This document shows positions 15,409 to 23,835 of a stretch of DNA of 64,000 nt, in pieces. How positions within the stretch are numbered: position 1 is the stretch's first letter; the number at the start of each line of letters is the position of its first letter. A program made the position numbers and the translations under genes. This stretch comes from Mesobacterium pallidum (lineage in GTDB: Bacteria; Pseudomonadota; Alphaproteobacteria; Rhodobacterales; Rhodobacteraceae), in NCBI RefSeq assembly GCF_019966535.1, contig NZ_JAIMID010000020.1:1-64000 (forward strand), in the 5' to 3' direction. The notes below the pieces were generated by a model. The model saw nothing but the letters and a program-made list of their open reading frames with translations, searched no databases and was not told the origin of the DNA.

Positions 15409-16299
15409 ATGCGCATTCACCGATGGCTGATCTTTTTTGCCCTTGTCGGCATCGCCGTCTACTGGGTCGTCACCCGGCCCACACGGGTCGATGCCGCGGC
15501 CATCGCGGGGCTCGAGGAAGACGTTGCGCGCGGCGAGACGGTGTTCTACGCCGCCGGCTGCGCCTCGTGCCACGCGGACGAGACTGCGCAGGGCGAAGCC
15601 AAGTTGCAGCTGGGGGGCGGTCAGCACTTCCCGTCGGACTTCGGCACCTTCACCGCGCCCAACATCAGCCCCAGCACCGAGCACGGGATCGGCAGCTGGA
15701 CGCGCGAGCAGTTCGTGACGGCGGTCACGCAGGGCGTCTCGCCCGAGGGGCAGCATTACTACCCCGCCTTCCCCTACACGACCTACACCAGGATGGAGCT
15801 GGCCGACGCCGTCGCGCTTTACGGCTTCATGAAGACCCTGCCGGCGGTGGAGACCCCCAGCCAGCCGCACCAGGTCTCCTTCCCCTTCGACATCCGCCGC
15901 AACCTCGGCGGCTGGAAGTTTCTATTCATGTCCGATGACTGGGTGCTCGACGGCGACCTGACGCCGGAACAGGAACGCGGCCGCTACCTGGTCGAGGCGA
16001 TGGGCCATTGCGCCGAATGCCACACCCCGCGCAACGCTCTGGGCGGCATGCAGATGGCCAGCTGGATGGGCGGCGCGCCGAACCCGGCGGGGCGCGGCAG
16101 CTTTCCGAACATCACTCCCGGAAAATTGACTTGGTCCGAAGGCGACATCGCTGCGTATCTAGAGTCAGGCTTCACCCCGGAATTCGACTCCGCCGGTGGC
16201 CACATGGCGCTCGTGGTCGAGAACACCGCCCAGCTTGCGCCCGAAGACCGGGCGGCCATCGCGGCCTATCTCAAGGCGATCCCGCCCGTGGACGGCTGA
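15409..16299 (+). CDS. Membrane-anchored diheme cytochrome c
   Basis: This 296-residue protein has an N-terminal hydrophobic anchor (WLIFFALVGIAVYWVVT) and two heme motifs, CASCH near residue 54 and CAECH near residue 203. Each domain has a following Met region that could ligate iron. It resembles the diheme cytochrome subunits that accept electrons from periplasmic dehydrogenases. No dehydrogenase is encoded beside it. Cytochrome c' precedes it and the dienelactone hydrolase follows after 37 bases. Confidence 0.9.
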   Translation: MRIHRWLIFFALVGIAVYWVVTRPTRVDAAAIAGLEEDVARGETVFYAAGCASCHADETAQGEAKLQLGGGQHFPSDFGTFTAPNISPSTEHGIGSWTREQFVTAVTQGVSPEGQHYYPAFPYTTYTRMELADAVALYGFMKTLPAVETPSQPHQVSFPFDIRRNLGGWKFLFMSDDWVLDGDLTPEQERGRYLVEAMGHCAECHTPRNALGGMQMASWMGGAPNPAGRGSFPNITPGKLTWSEGDIAAYLESGFTPEFDSAGGHMALVVENTAQLAPEDRAAIAAYLKAIPPVDG

Positions 16300-16336
16300 C
16301 GCATTCCGCGTCCGCCGGGATTTGGGAGGACGTGGA

Positions 16337-17224
16337 ATGACAAGAATGAAAGCGCAGGATTTCGACCAGCGGCTGCTGGAAATGTATGACGGCTACGTGC
16401 ATGGCAAGATGTCCAAGCGCGACTTCCTCGCCGGCGCCGGGCGCTACCTGGCCGCCGGCGTGACCGCCGCCGCCGCGCTCGAGGCGCTGCAACCGAACTA
16501 CGCGCTGGCCCAGCAGGTGGCGCCCGACGATCCCGACATCGAGACCTGGCGCCAGACCTATTCCAGCCCCGACGGGCATGGCGAGATCACCGGCCTCATG
16601 GCCCGTCCTGCCGGCGCGACGGAGCCGCTGGGCGCGGTGCTGGTGGTGCACGAGAACCGCGGCCTCAATCCCTACATCGAGGATGTCGTGCGCCGCGTGG
16701 CCAAGGCCGGCTACCTCGCGCTTGGCCCCGACGGTCTGTCCCCGCTTGGCGGCTATCCCGGCAATGACGACGAGGGCCGCGAGATGCAGCGCAGCCTCGA
16801 CGGTGCCAAGCTGATGGAGGATTTCTTTGCCGGCTTCACCTACCTTCAGGGCCACGAGATGTCCTCGGGCCGCGTCGGCGCCGTCGGCTTCTGCTACGGC
16901 GGCGGGGTCTGCAACGCGTTGGCGGTGGCGATGCCCGACATGGCCTGCTCGGTCCCGTTCTACGGCCGCCAGGCGGATGCGGCGGACGCGGGCAAGATCA
17001 ACGCTCCGCTGCTGCTGCATTACGCGGGCCTCGACGAACGCATCAACGCCGGCTGGCCCGCCTTCAAGGACGCGCTGGACGCCGCCGGCACGCCCTACGA
17101 GGCGCATGTCTACGAAGGCGTGAACCACGGGTTCCACAACGACACCACGCCCCGCTACGACGAGGCGGCGGCCAACCTCGCCTGGCAGCGCACGCTGGAC
17201 CATTTCGCCGCCCACCTGAGCTGA
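16337..17224 (+). CDS. Dienelactone hydrolase family protein with Tat-like signal
   Basis: This 295-residue alpha/beta hydrolase has the DLH triad: nucleophile Cys in VGFCYGGGV, Asp in YAGLDERI and His in EGVNHGFHND. The N-terminus has SKRDFLAGAGRYLAAG and a hydrophobic stretch ending in ALAQQ, which resembles a Tat signal with Lys-Arg in place of Arg-Arg. The start ATG has GGGAGG upstream. It would act on periplasmic carboxymethylenebutenolide-like esters or lactones, but the actual substrate is unknown. It is co-directional with the two cytochromes, which is unusual company for this enzyme. Confidence 0.88.
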   Translation: MTRMKAQDFDQRLLEMYDGYVHGKMSKRDFLAGAGRYLAAGVTAAAALEALQPNYALAQQVAPDDPDIETWRQTYSSPDGHGEITGLMARPAGATEPLGAVLVVHENRGLNPYIEDVVRRVAKAGYLALGPDGLSPLGGYPGNDDEGREMQRSLDGAKLMEDFFAGFTYLQGHEMSSGRVGAVGFCYGGGVCNALAVAMPDMACSVPFYGRQADAADAGKINAPLLLHYAGLDERINAGWPAFKDALDAAGTPYEAHVYEGVNHGFHNDTTPRYDEAAANLAWQRTLDHFAAHLS

Positions 17225-17258
17225 CTTAGGCGGGCTTGGGTCGGCCCACCACGCGCTC

Positions 17259-17282
17259 CCTCCTCCCCGTGCGGGGAGGAGG
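17259..17282. terminator. Strong hairpin between convergent genes
   Basis: A perfect ten-base stem CCTCCTCCCC / GGGGAGGAGG with a GTGC loop lies 35 bases after the dienelactone hydrolase stop. There is no T-run on either side, so intrinsic termination is uncertain. Confidence 0.4.
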
Positions 17283-17361
17283 ACAGGAGGAGGGGCCCGG
17301 GGTCATGGCTGCGCGAAAGCGCAGTCCGCGGGATCAATCGCCGCCCGCGCCCTGCCCGCAC

Positions 17362-17445
17362 TTACGCGTTGTCTGCGCCGCGCTTCGGCTTATTCGTTGT
17401 CTGCGCCCAGCTTGGACTTATTCGTTGTCTGCGCCGAGCTTCGGC
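17362..17445. repeat. Three tandem 28-base repeats at a gene 3' end
   Basis: Units begin at 17362, 17390 and 17418 and share TTATTCGTTGTCTGCGCC followed by AGCTT-GG-C with a few changes (the first has TTACGCG). The third unit is the last 28 coding bases of the CoA-transferase gene including its stop, so the two other units look like duplications of the gene end. Confidence 0.85.
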
Positions 17446-18542
17446 GACGGCCGGTCGAACCGCAGATCCGCCCCCGACATGCGGATGGGCGAGCGGACAC
17501 CGGGGATGCCCTCGGCCTCGATCCGCATCCCCCGCGCCTGCACCTGCGGGTCGGCAAAGACCTCGCCGAGGTCGTTGATCGGCCCGGCGGGGATGCCCTG
17601 CGCCTCGCAGGCGGCCAGCAACGCGGCCTTGGCCATCTTGCGCGTCTCGCCCTCGAGCCGCGCGATCATCGCCTCGCGATTGGCCACCCGGTCGCGGTTC
17701 TTGAGGTAATCGGGATGCTCGGCCATCTCCTCCAGCCCCAGCACGCCGCAAAGCCGCCTGTACTGCGCATCATTGCCCGTCGCGATGATGATATGCCCGT
17801 CCGAGCATTCGAAGACCTGGTAGGGCGTCAGGTTCGGATGGTAGTTCCCCGTCCGCGCCGGCGGCGTCCCGGTCGACAGGTAATTCATCGCCTGGTTCGC
17901 GGTCACCGCCACCGCCGTATCGAGCAGCGCCATGTCGATGTGCTGGCCCTTGCCCGTTGCATGCCGCTGGTGCAGCGCCGCCAGGATCGCGGTCACGGAA
18001 TAGACGCCGGTGAAGATGTCGGTGATCGCCACGCCGGCCCGTTGCGGCGCGCCGTCCGGCTCGCCCGTGATCGACATGAGGCCCGACATGCCCTGGATGA
18101 TGTAATCATACCCCGCCCGGTGCGCGTAGGGGCCATCCTGCCCGAACCCGGTGATCGAGCAATAGATCAGCCCCGGGTTCAGCGCCGACAGGCTGTCGTA
18201 ATCGAGCCCGTATTTCGCCAGCCCCCCGACCTTGAAGTTCTCGATCAGGATATCGGCCTCAGCCACCAGGTCGCGCACCTTCGCCTGCCCCTCGGGCGTG
18301 CGGAAATCGACCGTCACGCTGGCCTTGCCACGGTTGCAGGAATGGAAATACGCGGCCGAGGTATCGCCCTCGCGCGCGATGAAGGGCGGGCCCCAGGCGC
18401 GGGTGTCGTCGCCCTCGGGGCTTTCGACCTTGATGACCTCGGCGCCGAGGTCCGACAGGGTCTGACCGGCCCAGGGGCCGGCCAGGATTCGCGCCAGTTC
18501 GACGACCTTCAGGCCAGAAAGGGGGCCGCTTCCGGCCGCCAT
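17418..18542 (-). CDS. CaiB/BaiF family (class III) CoA-transferase
   Basis: This 374-residue protein opens GPLSGLKVVELARILAGPWAG and has SDLGAEVIKVESPEGDDTR. GQHIDMALLDTAVAV carries the Asp expected to form the acyl-aspartate intermediate, and VFECSDGHIIIATGNDAQ is typical of the family. These enzymes move CoA between carboxylic acids, such as formyl-CoA/oxalate, carnitine or succinyl donors; the substrate is not evident here. Its ATG overlaps the stop of the DsbA gene by one base (TAATG). Its 3' end lies in a tandem repeat. Confidence 0.9.
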   Translation of the reverse strand: MAAGSGPLSGLKVVELARILAGPWAGQTLSDLGAEVIKVESPEGDDTRAWGPPFIAREGDTSAAYFHSCNRGKASVTVDFRTPEGQAKVRDLVAEADILIENFKVGGLAKYGLDYDSLSALNPGLIYCSITGFGQDGPYAHRAGYDYIIQGMSGLMSITGEPDGAPQRAGVAITDIFTGVYSVTAILAALHQRHATGKGQHIDMALLDTAVAVTANQAMNYLSTGTPPARTGNYHPNLTPYQVFECSDGHIIIATGNDAQYRRLCGVLGLEEMAEHPDYLKNRDRVANREAMIARLEGETRKMAKAALLAACEAQGIPAGPINDLGEVFADPQVQARGMRIEAEGIPGVRSPIRMSGADLRFDRPSPKLGADNE

Positions 18543-19207
18543 TACTCGCCCAGCTTCTCGTCCAGAAGCTCGGAGAAGTCAGCGTAGTTCATGTTCGAAT
18601 ACTTGGTGCCGTTGATCACGAAGCTGGGGGTCGAATTGATCCCGTCCCGCGTCGCGTTCTCCTGGTACCAGGCGACGAGGGTGCGCAGCTGGTCCTGGTC
18701 CTGCAGGCAGGCCTCCAGCTCCTCGTTCTCGATCCCGGCCAGCAGGCCGATCTTGCGCAGGGCGTTGGCGATGCCCAGCTCGCTCGATTCCCGGGCCCAG
18801 TCGGACTGGCCCTTGTACATCAGGTCGGTGATGCCAAAGAACTTCTCGGGGCCGCCGCAACGCGCGATCATCGAGGCCCACATGCCGTACTTGTCGAAAT
18901 AGACCTCGCGGAAGACGAACTTGATCTTGCCGCTGTCGATGTAATCCGCCTTGAGCTGCGGATAGACATTCTGGTGGAAGTTGGCGCAATGCGGGCACGT
19001 GTACGACGCGTATTCGATCACCTCGACGGTCGCATCCGGGTTGCCCTGGAACATCTCGGTGATGGTCGAGGTATCGATCTCGCCGGCTTCCTGCGCATTG
19101 GCGGCCATGGGCGATACCGGCAGGTTGCCGGACCCCTGGGTCATGTACCAGGCGCCGCCGAGTGTCAGGGCAACCGCGGCCGCGGCGAGGGACGTGAGTC
19201 GGATCAT
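18542..19207 (-). CDS. DsbA family thiol-disulfide oxidoreductase
   Basis: This roughly 221-residue periplasmic thioredoxin-fold protein has an N-terminal signal (MIRLTSLAAAAVALTLGGAW) and the active site CPHC in ASYTCPHCANFH. The cis-Pro region follows in NSTPSFVINGTKYS. It is a BdbD/DsbA-like protein. I chose ATG 19207, which has GAAAGG six bases upstream; ATG 19228 overlaps the upstream stop as ATGA and is a real alternative. It sits between the DciA-like gene and the CoA-transferase gene on the minus strand. Confidence 0.9.
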   Translation of the reverse strand: MIRLTSLAAAAVALTLGGAWYMTQGSGNLPVSPMAANAQEAGEIDTSTITEMFQGNPDATVEVIEYASYTCPHCANFHQNVYPQLKADYIDSGKIKFVFREVYFDKYGMWASMIARCGGPEKFFGITDLMYKGQSDWARESSELGIANALRKIGLLAGIENEELEACLQDQDQLRTLVAWYQENATRDGINSTPSFVINGTKYSNMNYADFSELLDEKLGE

Positions 19208-19224
19208 GTGAAGCCTTTCAGGAG

Positions 19225-19770
19225 TCATTTTCGTGTCTTGGTGTATACGTTGCGGGCCAGCGTCTCGAGCGCGCGGCGCAACCCTTCGTCGGCGACACCC
19301 TCGGCCGTCTCGGCCGCGGCCGCCACAACTTCGGGCGGGGGTGGCGGCGGGGTGTCATCGGCCCTGCGATGGGCGAAACTGACCTGCCCCTCGGCAAAGC
19401 CGACCGGGGCGGTCTGGGTGATCCGCACCCGCGCGATCGCGTTGTAGCCGTAGGCGGCGTTGACCCGCGCGCGCAGCTGGTCCTTCTGCATCTCGAGCAT
19501 CGGCGCCATCGGCCCGGTGGTCAGCACCACCAGCGTCGCACCGAACCCGCCGCGGCCATAGCTCACCTCGACCGGGCGGGCCATGGCGGCAAGATCCTCG
19601 CCCACCACCTCGGGCCAGTGGGTCAGCAGCCGCGACACCGCGAACCCGCGCGTCTCGCCCGCCTTGCGGATCTGCGCCTGCAACAGGCTGTCCGTCTTGG
19701 CAAAGCCGTAGGTCGTGGTGCGGCGCTTGGGGCCTTTGTGACCCAAGGGGGCCGGAGGGCGGGGCGGCAT
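19225..19770 (-). CDS. DUF721 / DciA-like protein
   Basis: This 181-residue protein matches the DUF721 family (DciA), whose members in many bacteria help load the replicative helicase DnaB. The conserved core is RGFAVSRLLTHWPEVVGEDLAAM, with LVVLTTGPMAPMLEMQKDQ and VNAAYGYNAIARVRITQ. A proline-rich linker (TPPPPPPEV) precedes a C-terminal helical tail. The gene is divergent from mutY with an 82-base gap, a frequent neighbour pairing in alphaproteobacteria. Confidence 0.85.
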   Translation of the reverse strand: MPPRPPAPLGHKGPKRRTTTYGFAKTDSLLQAQIRKAGETRGFAVSRLLTHWPEVVGEDLAAMARPVEVSYGRGGFGATLVVLTTGPMAPMLEMQKDQLRARVNAAYGYNAIARVRITQTAPVGFAEGQVSFAHRRADDTPPPPPPEVVAAAAETAEGVADEGLRRALETLARNVYTKTRK

Positions 19771-19852
19771 GTCTTGTCCTTTGCTGTCGGATGCTATTCT
19801 AGAGAAGCAGGCGGGCCACGCCAGTCAATTGCAGGGACGAGGGGCATAAACA

Positions 19853-20923
19853 TTGCGTGAAACGGCGCGAGCAGAGGAGCTGCTGGACTGGTACGACCGG
19901 CACGCGCGGGTGATGCCCTGGCGCACCGGCCCCGAGGCACGGCGCGCGGGCGAGCGGCCCGACCCCTACCGTGTCTGGCTTTCCGAGATCATGCTGCAGC
20001 AGACCACCGTGGCGGCGGTCAAGGACTACTTCCGCCGTTTCACCGAGCGTTGGCCGACCGTGCATGCGCTGGCTGCGGCCGAGGATGCCGACGTGATGGC
20101 CGAATGGGCCGGCCTTGGCTACTACGCCCGCGCCCGGAACCTGCTGAAATGCGCCCGCGCGGTGGTGGCGCAGGGCGGGGTGTTCCCGGACAGCCGCGAG
20201 GGGCTGCTGGCCCTGCCGGGCGTCGGCCCCTACACGGCAGGCGCCGTGGCCGCCATCGCCTTCGACCGGCCCGAAGTCGTCGTGGACGGCAACGTGGAGC
20301 GGGTCATGGCCCGGCTGCATGACGTGCACGAACCGCTGCCGAAAGCCAAGAAACCCCTGACCGAGTTGGCCGCCGCGATGACGCCACAGGCGCGCCCCGG
20401 CGACTACGCCCAGGCGGTGATGGACCTGGGCGCCACGATCTGCACCCCGCGCAGCCCGGCCTGCGGCATCTGCCCCTGGCGCGATCCCTGCCTCGCGCGC
20501 GTTCGCGGTACGGCGGCCGAACTGCCGAAGAAGGCACCGAAAAAGGCCAAGCCGATCCGCCTGGGCATCGCCTATGTCGCGCGCCGCGAGGACGGCGCCT
20601 GGCTGCTCGAACGCCGCCCCGACAGCGGCCTGCTGGGGGGCATGCTCGGCTGGCCGGGGTCGGACTGGAGCGAAGAGCCCCCGGCCGAGTCCCCGCCGCT
20701 GGACGCCGATTGGCGCGACCTCGGCGCCGAGGCGCGGCATACCTTCACCCATTTCCACCTGCGCCTCGCGATCCGCGTGGCGCTGGTCCCCGCGGGGACC
20801 GAGCCCGCGCGCGGCCAGTTCCTGCCGCCCTCAGCCTTCCGCCCCAGCGACCTGCCCACCGTGATGCGCAAGGTCTTTGACCTTGCGCAAGGCAGCTTTG
20901 CCGATCCCGCCCGAGACTGGTAG
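19853..20923 (+). CDS. mutY: A/G-specific adenine glycosylase MutY
   Basis: This 356-residue enzyme removes A mispaired with 8-oxoG. The catalytic Glu is in SEIMLQQTTV, the helix-hairpin-helix is LPGVGPYTAGAVAAIAF and the catalytic Asp is in VVVDGNVERV. The 4Fe-4S loop has four Cys with spacing 6-2-5 in CTPRSPACGICPWRDPC. The C-terminal Nudix-like domain reads 8-oxoG. The start is a TTG at 19853; no ATG is available near the conserved N-terminus. The alkB-type gene follows 35 bases downstream. Confidence 0.95.
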   Translation: MRETARAEELLDWYDRHARVMPWRTGPEARRAGERPDPYRVWLSEIMLQQTTVAAVKDYFRRFTERWPTVHALAAAEDADVMAEWAGLGYYARARNLLKCARAVVAQGGVFPDSREGLLALPGVGPYTAGAVAAIAFDRPEVVVDGNVERVMARLHDVHEPLPKAKKPLTELAAAMTPQARPGDYAQAVMDLGATICTPRSPACGICPWRDPCLARVRGTAAELPKKAPKKAKPIRLGIAYVARREDGAWLLERRPDSGLLGGMLGWPGSDWSEEPPAESPPLDADWRDLGAEARHTFTHFHLRLAIRVALVPAGTEPARGQFLPPSAFRPSDLPTVMRKVFDLAQGSFADPARDW

Positions 20924-20958
20924 GATCGCGCAAACACGGCCCCGAGCGAGGCAGAGCA

Positions 20959-22092
20959 ATGGCGGCAAGCAAAGACATCGGGCGGCTCGGCGCGGCCCTT
21001 CCCTATTTCCTGTCCTTCCTGCTGGTGCCGCTGATCTGGGCGGTCGCTTGGGTCGGCGGCTGGTGGGTGCTGCTGGTGCCGCTCGCCGCCTGGTACCTCT
21101 TCGCGGGCGGGGACGCGGTGCTTGGCCTGAACCTTGCCAACCCCGACCCGCTGACCGACGACTCGCGCCTCGTCTGGTACAAGCTCGGCACCTGGATCTG
21201 GCCGGTTCTGCAGTTCGGCACGCTCTACGGGCTGATCTTCTACGCCGCGCGGGCCGATCACCTGGGGTTCTGGGAGGTCTTCGGCCTCTTCTTCGGCATG
21301 GGCGTGATCTCGGGCACGGTCGGCATCGTCTTTGCCCATGAACTCATGCACCAGCGGAACCGGTTCGAACGCTGGCTGGGCGACATCCTCATGTCGATGG
21401 TGCTTTATTCCCATTTCCGGTCCGAGCACCTGCTGGTCCACCACCGCTATGTCGGCACCCCGCGCGACCCGGTCACGGCGCGGTTCAACGAAGGGTTCTG
21501 GAAGTTCTATCCCCGCGTGCTGCGCGAAAGCTGGCAGTCGTCCTTCCGGGCCGAGGCGGAGCTGCTGGCCCGCAAGGACCTGCCCTGGACCCACCCCCGC
21601 AACCCGTTCTGGCGCTACTGGGGCCTGCAGGCGCTGTTCCTCGTGCTGGCGCTGGTGGCTGGCGGCTGGGCGGGGCTTGCGATGTTCCTGCTGCAGGCCG
21701 GCACGGCGATCTGGCAGCTGGAAATCACCAATTACGTCGAGCACTACGGGCTCACCCGCAAGCACCTGGGCGACGGGAAATACGAACACGTCCAGCCGCG
21801 CCATTCGTGGAACGCGGCGCAGACGGCGACGAACTGGCTGCTGATCAACCTGCAGCGCCATTCCGACCACCACTACAAGCCCGACCGGCGGTTCCCGCTG
21901 CTGCAAACCTATTCCGAGGCCGAGGCGCCGCAGCTGCCGCACAGCTACATGATCATGACCATGGTCGCGATGTGGCCCGCCCGCTGGCGCCGGGTGATGA
22001 ACCCCCGCGTGCGGGCCTGGCGGGCGGCCTATTACCCCGAGATCACGGATTGGCTGGCATATAACCACGCGCGGAATCCGATGCCTCGGTGA
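20959..22092 (+). CDS. alkB: AlkB-type alkane 1-monooxygenase
   Basis: This 377-residue membrane di-iron hydroxylase has all the histidine boxes in order: HELMH at 127-131, EHLLVHH at 156-162, NYVEHYG near 258-264 and LQRHSDHH at 298-305. Several hydrophobic helices surround them (residues 15-50, 78-96, 105-127, 222-250). The family hydroxylates medium-chain n-alkanes at the terminal carbon using rubredoxin. No rubredoxin or alcohol dehydrogenase gene is adjacent, so electron delivery must come from elsewhere. It is co-directional with mutY. Confidence 0.93.
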   Translation: MAASKDIGRLGAALPYFLSFLLVPLIWAVAWVGGWWVLLVPLAAWYLFAGGDAVLGLNLANPDPLTDDSRLVWYKLGTWIWPVLQFGTLYGLIFYAARADHLGFWEVFGLFFGMGVISGTVGIVFAHELMHQRNRFERWLGDILMSMVLYSHFRSEHLLVHHRYVGTPRDPVTARFNEGFWKFYPRVLRESWQSSFRAEAELLARKDLPWTHPRNPFWRYWGLQALFLVLALVAGGWAGLAMFLLQAGTAIWQLEITNYVEHYGLTRKHLGDGKYEHVQPRHSWNAAQTATNWLLINLQRHSDHHYKPDRRFPLLQTYSEAEAPQLPHSYMIMTMVAMWPARWRRVMNPRVRAWRAAYYPEITDWLAYNHARNPMPR

Positions 22093-22099
22093 GGGGGCA

Positions 22100-22124
22100 G
22101 TGGGGTGAAACCCCACCCTACATC
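22100..22124. repeat. GTGGGGT-AACCCCAC hairpin repeat, locus 1
   Basis: GTGGGGTGAAACCCCACCCTACATC occupies these bases. It forms a perfect hairpin with a seven-base stem just after the alkB stop, on the side of a convergent junction. The same sequence recurs near 33203 and 35699. Confidence 0.85.
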
Positions 22125-22190
22125 ATTGCGGCAGGTGCGGTCTTGGAACGAGGGCCCCTGCGCGGAACAAAGGCCTCAAGCCGCCGCGCA

Positions 22191-22220
22191 TCATGCCGGA
22201 GGCATGTCTCCGACATGACG
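22191..22220. repeat. 30-base imperfect palindromic repeat, copy 1
   Basis: TCATGCCGGAGGCATG followed by TCTCCGACATGACG. It is similar base for base to a second copy at 22333-22362 (same ends TCATGCCG and CATGACG, same length). Confidence 0.6.
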
Positions 22221-22332
22221 GGCCGCGGTGCGGCGATCCGATTGTTGTGTTTGGCACTTTATCCCGGCCAAGTCCGCAAGACCTTCGAACGGAGCGCCCA
22301 GCCCAGCCAAATCGCAGTGCCGGGGGGCGGCG

Positions 22333-22362
22333 TCATGCCGAGGGCACGCTTCCAGCATGACG
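22333..22362. repeat. 30-base imperfect palindromic repeat, copy 2
   Basis: TCATGCCGAGGGCACG followed by CTTCCAGCATGACG. It shares both ends and about three quarters of its bases with the copy at 22191. Confidence 0.6.
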
Positions 22363-22429
22363 ATGCGCGGCGGCCTGCGGCCTCGATTCCGCGCTGGTGC
22401 TTCATGTCGAGCGGAACATCGCCCCCGCC

Positions 22430-23755
22430 TCACACCCCCAGCGCCGCCTCGATGCCCGCGCCCACCTGCAACAGCGCCTCTTCCCCGAACGCCCGCCCCA
22501 TGGCCATCAGCCCGCAGGACGGCACCCCGGTCGGCAGCGTCAGCGCCGCCAGCCCCATCAGGTTCCCGATCCGCGTGTTGCGCAGGGTCAGCAGGTTGGC
22601 GGTCTTGTAATAATCGTCGTCCTTCATCAGCCGCGCCACGTTCGGTGGCAGGTTCGGCGTGGACGGCACCAGCACCGCGTCGAACCCGGCCATCGCCTCG
22701 GCCCAGTCGGCCCGCGCCCGGTCGAGCGCCTGCCATCCCGCGACAAAGTCCGGCCCGGTGACGCTCGCCCCGCCCCGGAACCGCTCGAGGATCGCCGGGA
22801 ACATCTTCTCGGGCGCGGCCTCGATCACGTCCTTCCAGGTGCCATAGGCCTCTGTCGCGAACAGCACCGGCGACAGGTCCATCGCCGCCGGCAGCATCGG
22901 CGCGTCGACATCGACCAGCCGGTGCCCGGCCTTCGAGAGCCGCTTGCAGGCGCTCTCGAAGGCGCTTGCCACCTCCGGCGCCAGGTCCTCGAGCGCGCAG
23001 GTCTGCAGCATGCCCAGCCGCAGCGGGCGCGGCGGCGCCAACTGCACCGGCCTGGTTCCCTCGAGCGCGGCCAGCAGCAACGCGGCATCCTCGACACTGC
23101 GCGCCAGCGGCCCCACCGTGTCGAACCGCGCGCAGAGCGGCACGACGCCCGCCAGCGACACCCGTCCCGAGGTTGTCTTGAGCCCCACGAGGTCGTTCCA
23201 GGCCGCCGGCACCCGGACCGACCCGCCGGTGTCCGACCCGATCCCCGCCGCCGCCAGCCCGAAGGCCACGGAGGCCGCCGCGCCCGAGGAGGACCCGCCC
23301 GACACCGCGTCGTGGTCGTTCACGCAGGGCGAGGTCGCCGTGACCGGGTTCAGCCCGAGGCCGGAAAACGCCAGTTCGGACAGGTGGGTCTTGCCAAGGC
23401 AGACGAGGCCCATCGATGTTGCGACCCGCAGCACCTCGGCATCGCGCTCCGGCACGCGGCCGGCCAGCAGGGCGGACCCGGCCTCGGTCGCGACGCCGGC
23501 GCTGTCGAAAAGGTCCTTCCACGACACCGGCACGCCATCCAGCGGCGACAGGCGCTGGCCGTCGGCGGCGCGCTTCGCGGCCGCCCGCGCCTCGGCCATT
23601 GCCCGGTCGCGGGTCATGCGGGCATAGATCCGGTCGCGGAATGGATGCGCTTCGGCGGCACCCAGATAGGCCTCGCACAGGGCCACCGGGTCGATCCGCC
23701 CCGCCCCGATCCCGCGCCCCAGATCGGCCGCGGTCATTGTCAGCCATTCGTCCAT
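22430..23755 (-). CDS. Amidase (amidase signature family)
   Basis: This 441-residue protein has the Ser-cisSer-Lys triad: Lys in VSWKDLF, the Gly/Ser motif SGGSSSGAAASVAFG, and GIGSDTGGSVRVPAA with the nucleophilic Ser. DGVPVSWKDL and LVGLKTTSGRVS are standard landmarks. The ATG at 23755 has AGGAGG upstream, and the 12 codons before it are not part of the protein. It probably hydrolyses a small amide; it lacks partner subunits of GatCAB, so it is not the glutamyl-tRNA amidotransferase. It is divergent from the UbiH-like gene, with an 80-base gap. Confidence 0.92.
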   Translation of the reverse strand: MDEWLTMTAADLGRGIGAGRIDPVALCEAYLGAAEAHPFRDRIYARMTRDRAMAEARAAAKRAADGQRLSPLDGVPVSWKDLFDSAGVATEAGSALLAGRVPERDAEVLRVATSMGLVCLGKTHLSELAFSGLGLNPVTATSPCVNDHDAVSGGSSSGAAASVAFGLAAAGIGSDTGGSVRVPAAWNDLVGLKTTSGRVSLAGVVPLCARFDTVGPLARSVEDAALLLAALEGTRPVQLAPPRPLRLGMLQTCALEDLAPEVASAFESACKRLSKAGHRLVDVDAPMLPAAMDLSPVLFATEAYGTWKDVIEAAPEKMFPAILERFRGGASVTGPDFVAGWQALDRARADWAEAMAGFDAVLVPSTPNLPPNVARLMKDDDYYKTANLLTLRNTRIGNLMGLAALTLPTGVPSCGLMAMGRAFGEEALLQVGAGIEAALGV

Positions 23756-23835
23756 GGCACCCTCCTGGCTTTTGGCGGACGGTAGCGGCACGGCGGCGCA
23801 TGGACAATCCCGCGCCGAGGCGCATATTGCGCCTC

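Larger units (their letters stand above)
22093..22429. other. Gene-free stretch between alkB and the amidase
   Basis: This 337-base convergent gap contains one GTGGGGT/AACCCCAC hairpin repeat, two related 30-base imperfect palindromes and otherwise nothing that I can identify as coding. Confidence 0.7.
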
